Of a stretch of 64,000 nucleotides of DNA, positions 46,391 through 55,070 are shown piece after piece. Numbering within the stretch: position 1 is the stretch's first letter; each line of letters starts with the position of its first letter. A model generated the notes under the pieces. It made no database searches and was not told the origin of the DNA. It saw only the letters and a program-made list of their open reading frames with translations. The position numbers and the translations under genes were made by a program. Source of the stretch: Halorubrum sp. 48-1-W (GTDB lineage: Archaea; Halobacteriota; Halobacteria; Halobacteriales; Haloferacaceae); contig NZ_QMIM01000003.1 in NCBI RefSeq assembly GCF_003287355.1, positions 124,001-188,000 on the forward strand, given 5' to 3'.

Positions 46391-47051
46391 CCGGGGTCAG
46401 CCCACGGCTTACCTGTTGGGCAGTGAGCGACAGCCTTAGTTCGATACCGCTGAGATTCGGTTGATCTCGTCTGTTCGGAGCGTTGAATTGGAACGCCCTC
46501 GATCTTCTCCGCGGTAGCAGGAGAGACTGACCGTCAAATTATACAGAAAGTGACTGTTTTGTGGCGTTCAGGTAACGCTCTCTCGACTCGATTGGGAAGT
46601 ACTGATATTCAGCACGCGAGATCTGGCAGAATATGAAGATGTGGTGTCAATCACCGATTGATTTTCTCCGTAGGCACCAGTTTGGCTGTACGCGAATCCC
46701 GGTGACACCCACTCGTCCAATCGCCAATCGAACGAAAGCAAAATCAGGCCCAATCGACCGATAATCGCCACGCAGTCTGGCGATTATTCTACCTCAAATC
46801 TATGGGGCTGCAGGCTCTGGTTCGACTATCGAACGAATCGGCCTTTCAGGCGTGAGGCGGCTGAAATCGGGCATTTGAGAATGGGAAAATATGTCTGATT
46901 CTGGATGTGTATTCTAAGCCGTACTGAATAGAGCGCGCGTATCTTGCACTTCAGTACTCAGAATAAACGAGAACCTGTATCTGGCACTCGTTAATATGGG
47001 GGGTGATATCCGAGGCAACGTTCATTGGTGTTGAAGGGGAAGTGTCGGAAA
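46391..47051. other. Long gene-free region after the ISH3 remnant
   Basis: There are 661 bases with no reading frame that looks coding on either strand. It contains one copy of the 29-bp repeat (46921) and AT-rich stretches. It is probably degraded mobile-element DNA plus the upstream region of the small zinc protein. Confidence 0.4.
46921..46949 (+). repeat. Dispersed 29-bp repeat, copy 2
   Basis: It runs GTACTGAATAGAGCG to GTATCTTGCAC, close to the family consensus. It stands about 100 bases before the zinc protein gene at 47052. Confidence 0.4.
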
Positions 47052-47192
47052 ATGGGTCTTCTTGATTTTATTCGCGGGGGTGGTCAGACTGCGGAAGTGT
47101 ATGAGTGTCGAAATTGTGGGACAACTGTTTCCGCAGAGACCGAAGAATGTCCCGCGTGTGGTTCGACGGAGATTGGATGCTACAAGGTGTAA
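47052..47192 (+). CDS. Small two-knuckle zinc-ribbon protein, 46 aa
   Basis: A 46-residue protein, MGLLDFIRGGG then YECRNCGTTV and EECPACGSTE, a complete zinc ribbon (C-x2-C...C-x2-C). It is a common haloarchaeal small protein, related to rubrerythrin-type ribbons. It converges on the universal stress protein gene with a gap of 25 bases. The function is unknown; redox or transcription-linked roles are possible. Confidence 0.7.
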   Translation: MGLLDFIRGGGQTAEVYECRNCGTTVSAETEECPACGSTEIGCYKV

Positions 47193-47217
47193 CATACAAT
47201 TCGTCAGGCGGTTAGAC

Positions 47218-47658
47218 TCAGGTCTCTGTGTCATTCCGTGGGAGAGCAATCACTGGCCGGTCGCCTTGTGTGACGAGTTTGAGCGAAGTGTCACCTGATA
47301 GAAACTGAATTATGCGATTTCCGCCCCGCGACCGATAAGCAATTGCGCTCGCGTTGACCTTCTCGGCACTCTTGAAGATTGCCCCTACAATATCCCGAGC
47401 GTAGGCCGTGTGCTCATCAGCATCGGGAAACACAGTGCGGACAGAGGCGTACGATTCCTCTGCCAGTTCTTCAGATTGTTCGACCGGTGTTTTATTTGGG
47501 ACACCTTCGCCTTTCTCCACGATGTGGAGTGCAGTGACGTGGTCAGGATTGTACGGCTCAAGTGCTTTTGCGGTTTTCAGTGCATCGTCTTCATTCGCCA
47601 CTGGCACCAGAACGTGAGAGAGAAGACTCCGCTGGTGGGATTCGTCTTCACTATCCAT
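47218..47658 (-). CDS. UspA-family universal stress protein
   Basis: A 146-aa protein with HVLVPVANEDDALKTA at the start, HIVEKGEG after the second strand and a closing VTQGDRPVIALP. The usual ATP-binding loop G-x2-G-x9-G-S/T is poorly conserved (YRSRGGNRIIQFLSGDTS), so nucleotide binding is uncertain. It lies downstream of a CNNM/CBS protein on the same strand, and a second such pair is found at 52278-54307. Two facing copies of the 29-bp repeat lie just upstream. Confidence 0.8.
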   Translation of the reverse strand: MDSEDESHQRSLLSHVLVPVANEDDALKTAKALEPYNPDHVTALHIVEKGEGVPNKTPVEQSEELAEESYASVRTVFPDADEHTAYARDIVGAIFKSAEKVNASAIAYRSRGGNRIIQFLSGDTSLKLVTQGDRPVIALPRNDTET

Positions 47659-47707
47659 ACCAGCATCTTAGCATCTCTTCTTATACTGATTCGGTAGCCT
47701 ATCCACT

Positions 47708-47736
47708 GTGCAGGATACACGCTCTATATTCAGCAC
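47708..47736 (-). repeat. Dispersed 29-bp repeat, copy 3
   Basis: On the minus strand it begins GTGCTGAATATAGAGCG and ends TATCCTGCAC. It ends about 50 bases before the universal stress protein start and faces copy 4, so the two form a 95-base inverted arrangement. Confidence 0.45.
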
Positions 47737-47773
47737 TCGGGTCCTTCCAGAATCCGGATGAGTCTTTGAGAGC

Positions 47774-47802
47774 GTGCTGAACATAACACGCGTATCTGGT
47801 AT
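47774..47802 (+). repeat. Dispersed 29-bp repeat, copy 4
   Basis: It begins GTGCTGAACATAACACG and continues CGTATCTGGT. With copy 3 it could form the ends of a very short transposable element or a paired operator. Confidence 0.4.
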
Positions 47803-47893
47803 CGCAGGAGTCCATCGATTCGCTTTCATGCGAATCTGATACCCCTTGCTGGTCGAGGGGCTCTGGACCTCCGACCGGCCAGGATAATCCCGA

Positions 47894-49225
47894 TCAGTCC
47901 ACCCCTGAATCATCCTCCTCGCGTTCGTGGACCCGGACTGTTGAAATTCGGGTTCCCTCAACGCTCGTCACCTCGACGACGTACCCGTTCACCTCAACGC
48001 GATCGCCACGTTCTGGCGCGCGGTTGAGTTGCTCGAGTACCAGTCCACCGATCGTTTCGACCTCTTCACTTGTGAAATCTCCCTCAATCATGTCGTTGAT
48101 TTTCGATAGCGGGACGCCCCCGTCAATGTCGTACCCCTCATCGCCATGGCTTCGAATCGAGGGTTCACGCTCGTCCATATCAAACTCATCTCGGAGGTCT
48201 CCGACGAGTGCCTCGACGACGTCTTCGACCGTTGCAATCCCCTCGAATGCCCCCCACTCGTCGATAACTGCGACCATTTGCTGTTGATCTTCCCTGAACT
48301 GTCTCAGGAGATCGCTCAGTGCCATCGTCTCGGGAGCGATGACGATCTCGCGGGCGATGTCGCCAACTAACTGACCGTCCCCGCCCTCCACCTCAGCTCG
48401 TAACACGTCCTTGACGTCGACGAATCCGGTCACCTGGTCGCTGTCGTCGGCATCAAGAACTGGATAGCGGGTATGACCAGCCTCGAGGATGATCGACTGG
48501 AGGTCGGAGAGGGGGGCATCGGCCGGAACGCTCACCACGTCCGGTCGTGGAACCATGACCTCTCGCACCACGATGTCGTCGAGATCGAAGACGCGCTCGA
48601 TCATCGTCACTTCCGCAACGTCGATGTCCCCTCCCTCGCCCGATCGTGTTAGTACTCGTAGGAGCTCTCGTTCACCGAGTGTCTCATCTGTTTCGGACGC
48701 GGGCGGCACACCAAGCGACCGCGTGAACGCGTTGGCTGCCCCGTTGAAGACCACAATTCCCGGATAGAGGATGTAATAAAAGAATTTCATTGGCGGGGCG
48801 AGAAATAGCGAGAGTCGCTCGGTCTGGGCGATTGCGATCGTCTTCGGCGCGAGTTCGCCGAAGACGACGTGGAGGAACGTGATGATACTGAAGCCGATTG
48901 CGAACGCGACGAGATGGATGAGACCCGCCGGGAGAATCGGTTCCAGTACGGGTTCGATGAGCGCCGCCACTGCGGGTTCGCCGACCCACCCCAACCCGAG
49001 CGAGGCGATGGTGATGCCGAGTTGCGTTGTGGCGAGGTAGTTATCGAGATTGGTCATCACTTCTTGGAGTGTCCCCGAACCCGGGCGCCCTTCCTCGACG
49101 AGCTGGTCGACCGATGTCCCCCGAATCCGAACGAAGGCGAACTCTGCAGCGACAAAAAAGCCGTTGAGCACCACGAGAAACAGTGCTAAGACGAGTTGTC
49201 CCACGGAGAGCGCGACGTTTACCAT
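47894..49225 (-). CDS. CNNM/CorC-type membrane protein with CBS pair
   Basis: A 443-aa protein. I start at MVNVALSVGQ (49225); upstream in-frame starts would add an unlikely hydrophilic tail. Residues 1-190 form the CNNM (DUF21) domain with four hydrophobic segments (LVLALFLVVLNGFFVAAEFAF, LGITIASLGLGWVGEPAV, VAFAIGFSIITFLHVVFGELAPK, FFYYILYPGIVVFNGAANAF). Two CBS domains follow (VMVPRPDVVSVPAD; YPVLDADDSDQVTGFVDV), then a CorC/HlyC domain. Such proteins are linked to magnesium or sodium transport. It is upstream of a UspA gene on the same strand, as is its paralogue at 53225. Confidence 0.85.
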   Translation of the reverse strand: MVNVALSVGQLVLALFLVVLNGFFVAAEFAFVRIRGTSVDQLVEEGRPGSGTLQEVMTNLDNYLATTQLGITIASLGLGWVGEPAVAALIEPVLEPILPAGLIHLVAFAIGFSIITFLHVVFGELAPKTIAIAQTERLSLFLAPPMKFFYYILYPGIVVFNGAANAFTRSLGVPPASETDETLGERELLRVLTRSGEGGDIDVAEVTMIERVFDLDDIVVREVMVPRPDVVSVPADAPLSDLQSIILEAGHTRYPVLDADDSDQVTGFVDVKDVLRAEVEGGDGQLVGDIAREIVIAPETMALSDLLRQFREDQQQMVAVIDEWGAFEGIATVEDVVEALVGDLRDEFDMDEREPSIRSHGDEGYDIDGGVPLSKINDMIEGDFTSEEVETIGGLVLEQLNRAPERGDRVEVNGYVVEVTSVEGTRISTVRVHEREEDDSGVD

Positions 49226-49452
49226 CGGTACTCCCAGAACGGACTGCCGTTCGATTGTAGTGTGTCCATAGCTATGCATCTCGTTCTGTTTACTAAAACC
49301 ATCTACAGGATTCGCGGGTGATCGACTACTGTCAATAGGACCTCGACATTCAGTAGGCAAATTAGACGTCGGGGTTTGAGCTCGAAGACGTGATCGACGC
49401 GGCCTCGGTTACGAGAACGATCGCTTGGCCAAGCGAACGGCCGATGTCCACG

Positions 49453-50544
49453 CTATTCACGCTCATCCCCAACGTCCGCGTGTTCCCCGCTCTTCGCTTC
49501 GGTTTCGCCCCAGTCGAGGTCGCGGGACCGGTCGGTCTCCCGGAGAATGAACGGCCCGATAGAGAGCGTGCGCTTCGTCACGGTGACGATGCGAAGAATG
49601 TAGGAGAACAGGAACGCGAACGGCAGCACGGCGACGGCGACGCCCGCGCTCACCACCAGGACGAGCGTGCGCACGCCGAACACGGTCCCCGGGAACAGCG
49701 CCGGTTCGAGGTAGAGGATGCCCGCGACCGCCGTGAGGAGTGCGGGTATGGACGCGTACAGCATCGTCCGGGAGAGGTCGATGAGCGCCCACTGGAAGTA
49801 TAGCGTCTTGAAGTGCTCACGCGCCGGCCCGAACAGTTCGAGCGCGTTGATGAGTTCGTCGAACGCCGCTCGGGCATCCTCGGTGAGCACGTCCTCGTTC
49901 TCCGCGCGGATGCGGCGCGCCGCGTACAACTTCCACGAGTAGTTGTAGTTCAGCGCGGAGAATACCACGTCGAACTCCCCGAACTGGGCGTCTTTGAGAC
50001 CGTTCTCGACGGCGTCGGCGTTCCCCTTCACGTTCTCCGTGAACTGGGCCACCTGGTCGTTGAGAGCCTCGTCGTTAATGTCCTGGATGGCGTCCGAGAC
50101 GGCTTTGGCGCGCCGCTTCGTGAGTTTCACGAGCGATCGAAGGAACGCCGAGGGCTGGGCGGGACTCACGGGCTCCTCGATGACGTCCTCGACGTCCTTC
50201 CGGAACGCCATCGCGCCCTCCATGCGCTCGCGCTGGTCGCCGACCGGCCCCAGTTCCTGAGAGAGGACGAGCTGACTGAGCGCGAGCACGAGCGTGACGC
50301 CCGTGATAATGGACGTCAGTAGCCCCTGGAACAGCGTCTCGATAGGGTCCGCCTGGCTGAACAGCGCCGGCGACCCGATTGGATGGAGCTGCCCGATGAT
50401 AGCGAGCGTGAGGAACACGCCGCCCGAGATTCCGGCGGCGACCAGCCACCGGTTCGCGTTCAACAGTAGCCAGAACTTCCAACTGTTCTCCGGCACGCGC
50501 TCTCGCATCGTGTCGCTCGGGCGACTCCCCTCATTGTCGCTCAT
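49453..50544 (-). CDS. Four-helix membrane protein, haloarchaeal hypothetical
   Basis: A 363-aa protein from MSDNEGSRPS (50544). Two hydrophobic helices lie near the N-terminus (WLVAAGISGGVFLTLAIIG; GLLTSIITGVTLVLALSQLVL) and two near the C-terminus (IPALLTAVAGILYL; LVLVVSAGVAVAVLPFAF). Between them is a 150-residue charged cytoplasmic domain. No transport motif is recognised. It is divergent from the PiT transporter gene. GC content is high and coding character is strong. Confidence 0.65.
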   Translation of the reverse strand: MSDNEGSRPSDTMRERVPENSWKFWLLLNANRWLVAAGISGGVFLTLAIIGQLHPIGSPALFSQADPIETLFQGLLTSIITGVTLVLALSQLVLSQELGPVGDQRERMEGAMAFRKDVEDVIEEPVSPAQPSAFLRSLVKLTKRRAKAVSDAIQDINDEALNDQVAQFTENVKGNADAVENGLKDAQFGEFDVVFSALNYNYSWKLYAARRIRAENEDVLTEDARAAFDELINALELFGPAREHFKTLYFQWALIDLSRTMLYASIPALLTAVAGILYLEPALFPGTVFGVRTLVLVVSAGVAVAVLPFAFLFSYILRIVTVTKRTLSIGPFILRETDRSRDLDWGETEAKSGEHADVGDERE

Positions 50545-50977
50545 ACTAGGCCAGTTCCGCTCACAATTGAAAATGCTTGAGCCGTCACAACCGATGGGAA
50601 CAGCCGCGCGACGACTCTCGGTTAATGCCCTCCCTATTGGTACTGAGTCGTATGGCAGACGGCAGCTCGACCAAGATCCTCTCAAAGTGCTCACTGAAAA
50701 ATTGATCTTCTGTAAGTGGTTCCCTGCTGGATACACCCTCCGTATCGGTCACACCCGGACTGACAGACACTGAGTAGATCGAAATTACTCTGCTACATAC
50801 ACAGCGCATATCAGTCACTGATCTTTGGACAACCCGTGTGGAGACGAATCGGTAGAGACTAGTGGGACTTCAGTTGTGAAGTACTGGATCTCCGTATTAC
50901 TTCGTCTATCGCTCGTATCCAACGGTTCAGCAGTGAAACGGCACTATTTTTTCGTGTGCGAACCGAATCGCAGACAC
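50545..50977. promoter_or_regulatory. Divergent upstream region of the membrane protein and PiT transporter
   Basis: About 430 bases without a supported gene, holding one copy of the 29-bp repeat (50791-50819) and the promoters of both flanking genes. In-frame codons before 50978 would extend the transporter, but they are not typical of the family. Confidence 0.35.
50791..50819 (-). repeat. Dispersed 29-bp repeat, copy 5 (divergent)
   Basis: On the minus strand it reads GTGACTGATATGCGCTG then TGTATGTAGCA, keeping the CGC...GTAT core of the family. Confidence 0.3.
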
Positions 50978-52237
50978 GTGGCAGAATTACTGATTCTCTT
51001 GGGGTTTCTGGTAGCAGTATTCGTCGGGTACAATATCGGCGGGTCATCAACCGGTGTTGCCTTCGGGCCGGCGGTCGGCAGCCGGGCCGTCAGAAAGGTC
51101 ACTGCCGGGGCACTGTTTACCGTGTTCGCGTTCCTCGGAGCGTGGACGATTGGGCGGAAGGTCATCACGACGATGAGTACCGAAATCGTCGATGCAGCAG
51201 CCTTTACACCCGCAGCGAGCGTTGGCGTCCTCTTTTTCACCGGGCTCGCACTCCTGATCTCGAACCTCTACGGTGTCCCGGCGTCAACCTCGATGACAGC
51301 CGTCGCAGCAATCGTCGGATTGGGGTTGGCAACAGGGACGCTCAACACTGCCCTGATGTTTACCATCCTGTCGGCATGGATCGTCGCCCCGCTGATCGCC
51401 GTCTTCACAGGTGCGTTTATCGGCAGATACCTGTACCCACACCTCGACGCCAAATTCGAATTTGGTCGCCTTACGAACCCGTTGATCGCAATCGATACCC
51501 AGGGGAGGCTCCCACAGCTATCGGTCAACGATAACGTGGCGCCTCGGGATCTGATCGGGTCGGCGCTTGTGGTGGCAATTGCCTGCTACATGGGGTTCAG
51601 CGCCGGAGCCTCGAACGCGGCGAACGCGGTCGCCCCGCTTGTCGGCAACGGTTCCCTTAATCCCAGCCCGGCGATTCTCCTCGCGGTCGGGGCCATCAGT
51701 GTGGGCGGCTTCACGATTGCCCGGCGGACGCTGGCGACCGTTGGCAGCGATATCACTAAGATGCCGATTCTGGCAGCGCTTATCGTTTCGACCGTGGGTG
51801 CGACGATTATCACCGTGCTATCGTGGCTCGGCATTCCAGCCAGTCTCGCCGTGAGTACGACCAGTTGTATCATTGGCCTCGGATGGGGCCGTGCAAGCCG
51901 AGCGCGGACGCTCGCAGAAATAGTCACACAGTCCCCTGCCGATGAATCCGCTCCAACGTTTACGACTGGTGCACTCAAACTCCCGCCAGTTGAAGGTAAC
52001 AAGGGGGTCGCTGCAGGCCCGACTGTGGGCGAACTCGCTGAAGGCGAGTCTCCGCACCCGGACAGGCAGCACGCATCCGAGGATCGTGTGTCTAGCATTG
52101 GCGAGAAAGACCCGGAGGAGCTGTCCGCCGAAAGTCTGTTTGACCCCGCAGCGGCGGCGCGTATCGTGGCGCTCTGGGTTATCACGCCGACGATGGCGGT
52201 CGTGGGATCCTATGGATTGTTTTCACTCCTCGCCTAA
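50978..52237 (+). CDS. PiT-family inorganic phosphate transporter
   Basis: A 419-aa membrane protein. I start at GTG 50978 (VAELLILLGFLVAVFVG); ATG-like options upstream give an unusual hydrophilic lead. Both PHO4 repeats are present: GYNIGGSSTGVAFGPAVGSR near residue 17 and GFSAGASNAANAVAPLVG near 208. About ten hydrophobic segments surround a hydrophilic loop near 320-380. PiT carriers import phosphate with a proton or sodium ion. No PhoU gene is adjacent. Confidence 0.85.
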   Translation: MAELLILLGFLVAVFVGYNIGGSSTGVAFGPAVGSRAVRKVTAGALFTVFAFLGAWTIGRKVITTMSTEIVDAAAFTPAASVGVLFFTGLALLISNLYGVPASTSMTAVAAIVGLGLATGTLNTALMFTILSAWIVAPLIAVFTGAFIGRYLYPHLDAKFEFGRLTNPLIAIDTQGRLPQLSVNDNVAPRDLIGSALVVAIACYMGFSAGASNAANAVAPLVGNGSLNPSPAILLAVGAISVGGFTIARRTLATVGSDITKMPILAALIVSTVGATIITVLSWLGIPASLAVSTTSCIIGLGWGRASRARTLAEIVTQSPADESAPTFTTGALKLPPVEGNKGVAAGPTVGELAEGESPHPDRQHASEDRVSSIGEKDPEELSAESLFDPAAAARIVALWVITPTMAVVGSYGLFSLLA

Positions 52238-52277
52238 GAGAGCACCACATCCGTCCATCGGTCTCAGTCGCAGCGAC

Positions 52278-52697
52278 TCACCGAGCGACGATCACGGGGA
52301 CGGGCGAGTTGCGGAACACTTTCTGGGCGACGTTCCCGACGACCAGTCGATCCACTAACGAGCCGCCGTGGATCCCGATGACGACCGCATCGAAATCGTC
52401 GGCGCTGTTCACAATCGCCCGTGCCGGATGGCCCAGTTGAACCTCAGTGGTGATCTCGATATCGTACTCGGCGGCAAGTTTCTTGGCGCCATCGAATACG
52501 TCCTCTGCGCGCTCCTCTGCGGCTTCTTCAACATCCTCCTCAAGAGCAAGTGACGTGGCTGCTCCGCCCCACAATGACGGTTCGCCCACGACATGTAGGA
52601 CGGTGATCTCCGCGTCGGGATGGTTCTCAAGGGCGTACTCAAGCGCATGTTGGGCCATCTCCGAGCCGTCTATCGGAACGAGAATCCGTGAGATCAT
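52278..52697 (-). CDS. UspA-family universal stress protein
   Basis: A 139-aa protein from MISRILVPIDGSEMAQHA (52697); the 39 in-frame residues upstream are not conserved in character. VVIGIHGGSLVDRLVVGNVAQKV near the end fits the ATP-binding glycine motif G-x2-G-x9-G, followed by SPVPVIVAR. It is thus the nucleotide-binding type, in contrast to the paralogue at 47218. It lies downstream of a small membrane protein and a CNNM/CBS protein on the same strand. Confidence 0.88.
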   Translation of the reverse strand: MISRILVPIDGSEMAQHALEYALENHPDAEITVLHVVGEPSLWGGAATSLALEEDVEEAAEERAEDVFDGAKKLAAEYDIEITTEVQLGHPARAIVNSADDFDAVVIGIHGGSLVDRLVVGNVAQKVFRNSPVPVIVAR

Positions 52698-52807
52698 ACT
52701 GCCGACTACGGGTAGAATGTGGATAAAATGATGGTTCGTTCGTCTCAGGATGCGCAACGTATTCCCACCAGCTACCAAACTCTCTACATTTTGCACGAGA
52801 TTCCTGA

Positions 52808-52837
52808 CAGGCAAGATATACAGCGCGCCTCGGGCAC
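52808..52837 (-). repeat. Dispersed 29-bp repeat, copy 6 (divergent)
   Basis: On the minus strand it reads GTGCCCGAGGCGCGCTG then TATATCTTGCCTG. It lies about 110 bases before the UspA start, at a position comparable to copy 3. Confidence 0.3.
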
Positions 52838-52913
52838 CGATATTACTCGGGATCAGCGTAACTCAGAGCGGGAGTGGACCTTCTCCGCGGACATCCCGAA
52901 GTGAACCGGACCG

Positions 52914-53099
52914 CTACGGACTGGCACGGAACTCGCCGTGTTTCAGTCCGAAGAAGAACGCGACGACCGAGAAGACGATCATTGAGGGCAGAACCATCAT
53001 GAAGACCGTTGAGGGAGCCATTACGGACGTGAGCGCGACTGTTGCGACGGCGACGATTACGGCGAGCGGAACCACTGAGCGCGTGAAATCAAATTCCAT
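52914..53099 (-). CDS. Small two-helix membrane protein, 61 aa
   Basis: From MEFDFTRSVV (53099) the protein is two hydrophobic helices (PLAVIVAVATVALTSVMA and VFMMVLPSMIVFSVVAFFFG) with a short charged tail. An alternative start 16 residues upstream exists. It lies between the CNNM/CBS gene and the UspA gene. The function is unknown. Confidence 0.55.
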   Translation of the reverse strand: MEFDFTRSVVPLAVIVAVATVALTSVMAPSTVFMMVLPSMIVFSVVAFFFGLKHGEFRASP

Positions 53100-53224
53100 A
53101 TCCGTGATTGTAGCCGGACGAATAAAGCGTTTGAGAATGTACGTCATTAATCAGTAAGTTGAAAAGTATTGCTCTGAATAGGAGCGCGTGGAGATTCTGT
53201 CGGCTTTGGACTCGTACAGCCAGT

Positions 53225-54307
53225 TCACTGGGGGGCGCTTTTCTGTTCCTTGAGTTTGATGTCGAGGGGGTCTTCGATTTCACCCATCACTGCTTCGAGG
53301 GCGTCTGTCGCAGTGATCAGTCCCACGACGTTCTCCTCGTCCTCATCATACACAAGCGCGAGTTCTTGATGTTCGTCCTGAAACTGATCGACGGCATCGC
53401 TGATGAGCGTGTCTGCTCGGAGCGTCATCGGTGGAGCAGCGACATCCTCGAACGTGACCTCGCCATGCCGGAGCTCGTCGATCTGATCAACAACTGCAGG
53501 AACGTAGACAACCCCTCGATAGTCGGCTGGATCGTCACCAATCAAGGGAAATCGCGTGTGCGGGCTTGTTCCGATTCGATCGAAATTTTCCTGCGCAGAG
53601 ACGGCTGTCGAGAGAAAAATAATGTCCTCACGATCGGTCATAATATCGCTGACGGGCTGTTCGCCGACAGTGAAGGCGTTCAGGATCTCTTCTTGCCGTT
53701 CCTCAGAAAGATTCCCTTGGTCAAGCAAAGTCCCGAGCCGATGGCGGAGGTCCGCCCGGGATTCGACCCGGTCGGTTTCGGTTTCCAGCCAGGCACCGGT
53801 CATCTCGACACCGAACAGCCCGAGCGTCCATTTGGCGACGCTGTCTCCGATCACGATGACCGGATAGAGCAGTTTGGCAAACCAGTACAGCGGTGTCGCG
53901 CCGTACCGAGCGACGAACTTCGTCCGCTCGACCCCGAGATACGTGGGTGTCTGTTCGCCGTGGGTCAGGTGGAGCAGATTGATGATGACGAACGCAAGGA
54001 TGCCACCCGCCCCAATCGACGTGAGCAGCGTGTTCTCGAACACTGGATCGATCAACGAAGCCAGGGCAGGTTCCGCGACGATGCCGACGGCGATACTCGT
54101 CGCAGAGATGCCGACCTGACAGCTTGTGAGATAGATTTCGAGATCCTGTGTCATCTCCCAGGCTCGCTCGAGTCCCGGGACGTCGAACTCGGACTTAGGG
54201 TACTGTCGCACGCGAGTGAGTGCGAACTCGATCGCGACGAAGAATCCGTTTGCGAGGATAAGCAAAACACCGCTCAGTAGGCGGAGCGTTAGTTCGAGAC
54301 CATTCAT
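53225..54307 (-). CDS. CNNM/CBS-domain membrane protein (second paralogue)
   Basis: A 360-aa protein. The CNNM domain covers residues 1-180 (LLSGVLLILANGFFVAIEFAL, GISATSIAVGIVAEPALASL, ILAFVIINLLHLTHGEQTP). A CBS pair follows (IMTDREDIIFLSTAVSAQ; LALVYDEDEENVVGLITATDAL). It lacks the C-terminal CorC/HlyC domain of the paralogue at 47894 and ends soon after CBS2. The same-strand UspA further downstream repeats the arrangement seen at 47218-49225. Confidence 0.85.
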   Translation of the reverse strand: MNGLELTLRLLSGVLLILANGFFVAIEFALTRVRQYPKSEFDVPGLERAWEMTQDLEIYLTSCQVGISATSIAVGIVAEPALASLIDPVFENTLLTSIGAGGILAFVIINLLHLTHGEQTPTYLGVERTKFVARYGATPLYWFAKLLYPVIVIGDSVAKWTLGLFGVEMTGAWLETETDRVESRADLRHRLGTLLDQGNLSEERQEEILNAFTVGEQPVSDIMTDREDIIFLSTAVSAQENFDRIGTSPHTRFPLIGDDPADYRGVVYVPAVVDQIDELRHGEVTFEDVAAPPMTLRADTLISDAVDQFQDEHQELALVYDEDEENVVGLITATDALEAVMGEIEDPLDIKLKEQKSAPQ

Positions 54308-54384
54308 TTCGTAGGGCTATTCCCCGTGGTATCAAGAATTCCGTCATCTCGCTCACCGGTACGAGCTGAGCCTCGTCATTCGGT

Positions 54385-54788
54385 CTACTTGTCGGCAAAT
54401 TCCCCAAGGAGATCGCCTTCGTCCTCGTCGAAATCATCCGGTGTGTACGTCGTCGGGCCCGGCTCATCGTCACCAAGATCGAAAATCGAATAGAGCGCTT
54501 CGACGAGATCATACGCAGTTTCAGCGGTGTATACGGCGGTTCCGCCATCTTCGTCAACCTTGCTGATCAGGCCTGCCTGCTCCAGTTTATCGAGATAGTC
54601 GAACACCGTCTTCTTCGAGTCAGTCGTTGACTCAACAAGTTCGGGGGCCGTGGCAGTCGCTGAGCGCCGAATCGATGTATAGAGACTAGCGAGGGACGGG
54701 TTCTCGAGTAATTCTGCGAACGTGGGGATCCGATGATCATCTTCGGAGTGTCACCCGCGTTTCCCACGTGTTCCGTATCGTAGCTCAT
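54385..54788 (-). pseudogene. Winged-helix transcriptional regulator, broken by a one-base shift
   Basis: The frame starts MSYDTEHVGNAG at 54788 but then shows no coding character. Another frame, opening after a TGA near 54750, reads EDDHRIPTFAELLENPSLA, then PELVESTTDSKKTVFDYLDK and LEQAGLISKVDEDGG, which is a winged-helix DNA-binding domain. The full span of 404 bases is one short of a multiple of three. Restoring a base near 54750 joins both parts into a ~134-aa regulator with an acidic tail. This is either a recent mutation or a sequencing error. A GTG-initiated short form from 54606 would lack the DNA-binding part. Confidence 0.65.
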
Positions 54789-55070
54789 TTTGTATAGGGT
54801 TACGGAACTAGAAACGATACACGTTTGCCACGGAAATGGGGTGCTGTAGTGTTCCCCGGTTTTCGAGGCGGTTCACTCACGATGGTGATAGCCACCGCAA
54901 GCACTTCGAGTGTCTAAAGCGTGGCTACCAGACGGCCGCCGTCTCGAACCACGAACGGCAAATCCGTGAGCGAGTGGGGTGGAGGATATCAATTGCGGGG
55001 GTCTCTCGAGGGCACTGTTCGGGTTTTCTGTTGACGGAATCGTTTTCTGGTTCGCGTGCATTTTGGGTGT

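Noticed and set aside
46391-47051. A hidden gene in the long gap
   Set aside because: All frames are short or shift often and none has coding character; the stretch looks like degraded DNA.
53159-54280. 373-codon plus-strand frame
   Set aside because: Antisense to the CNNM/CBS gene; Arg/Asp-rich shadow composition with no family.
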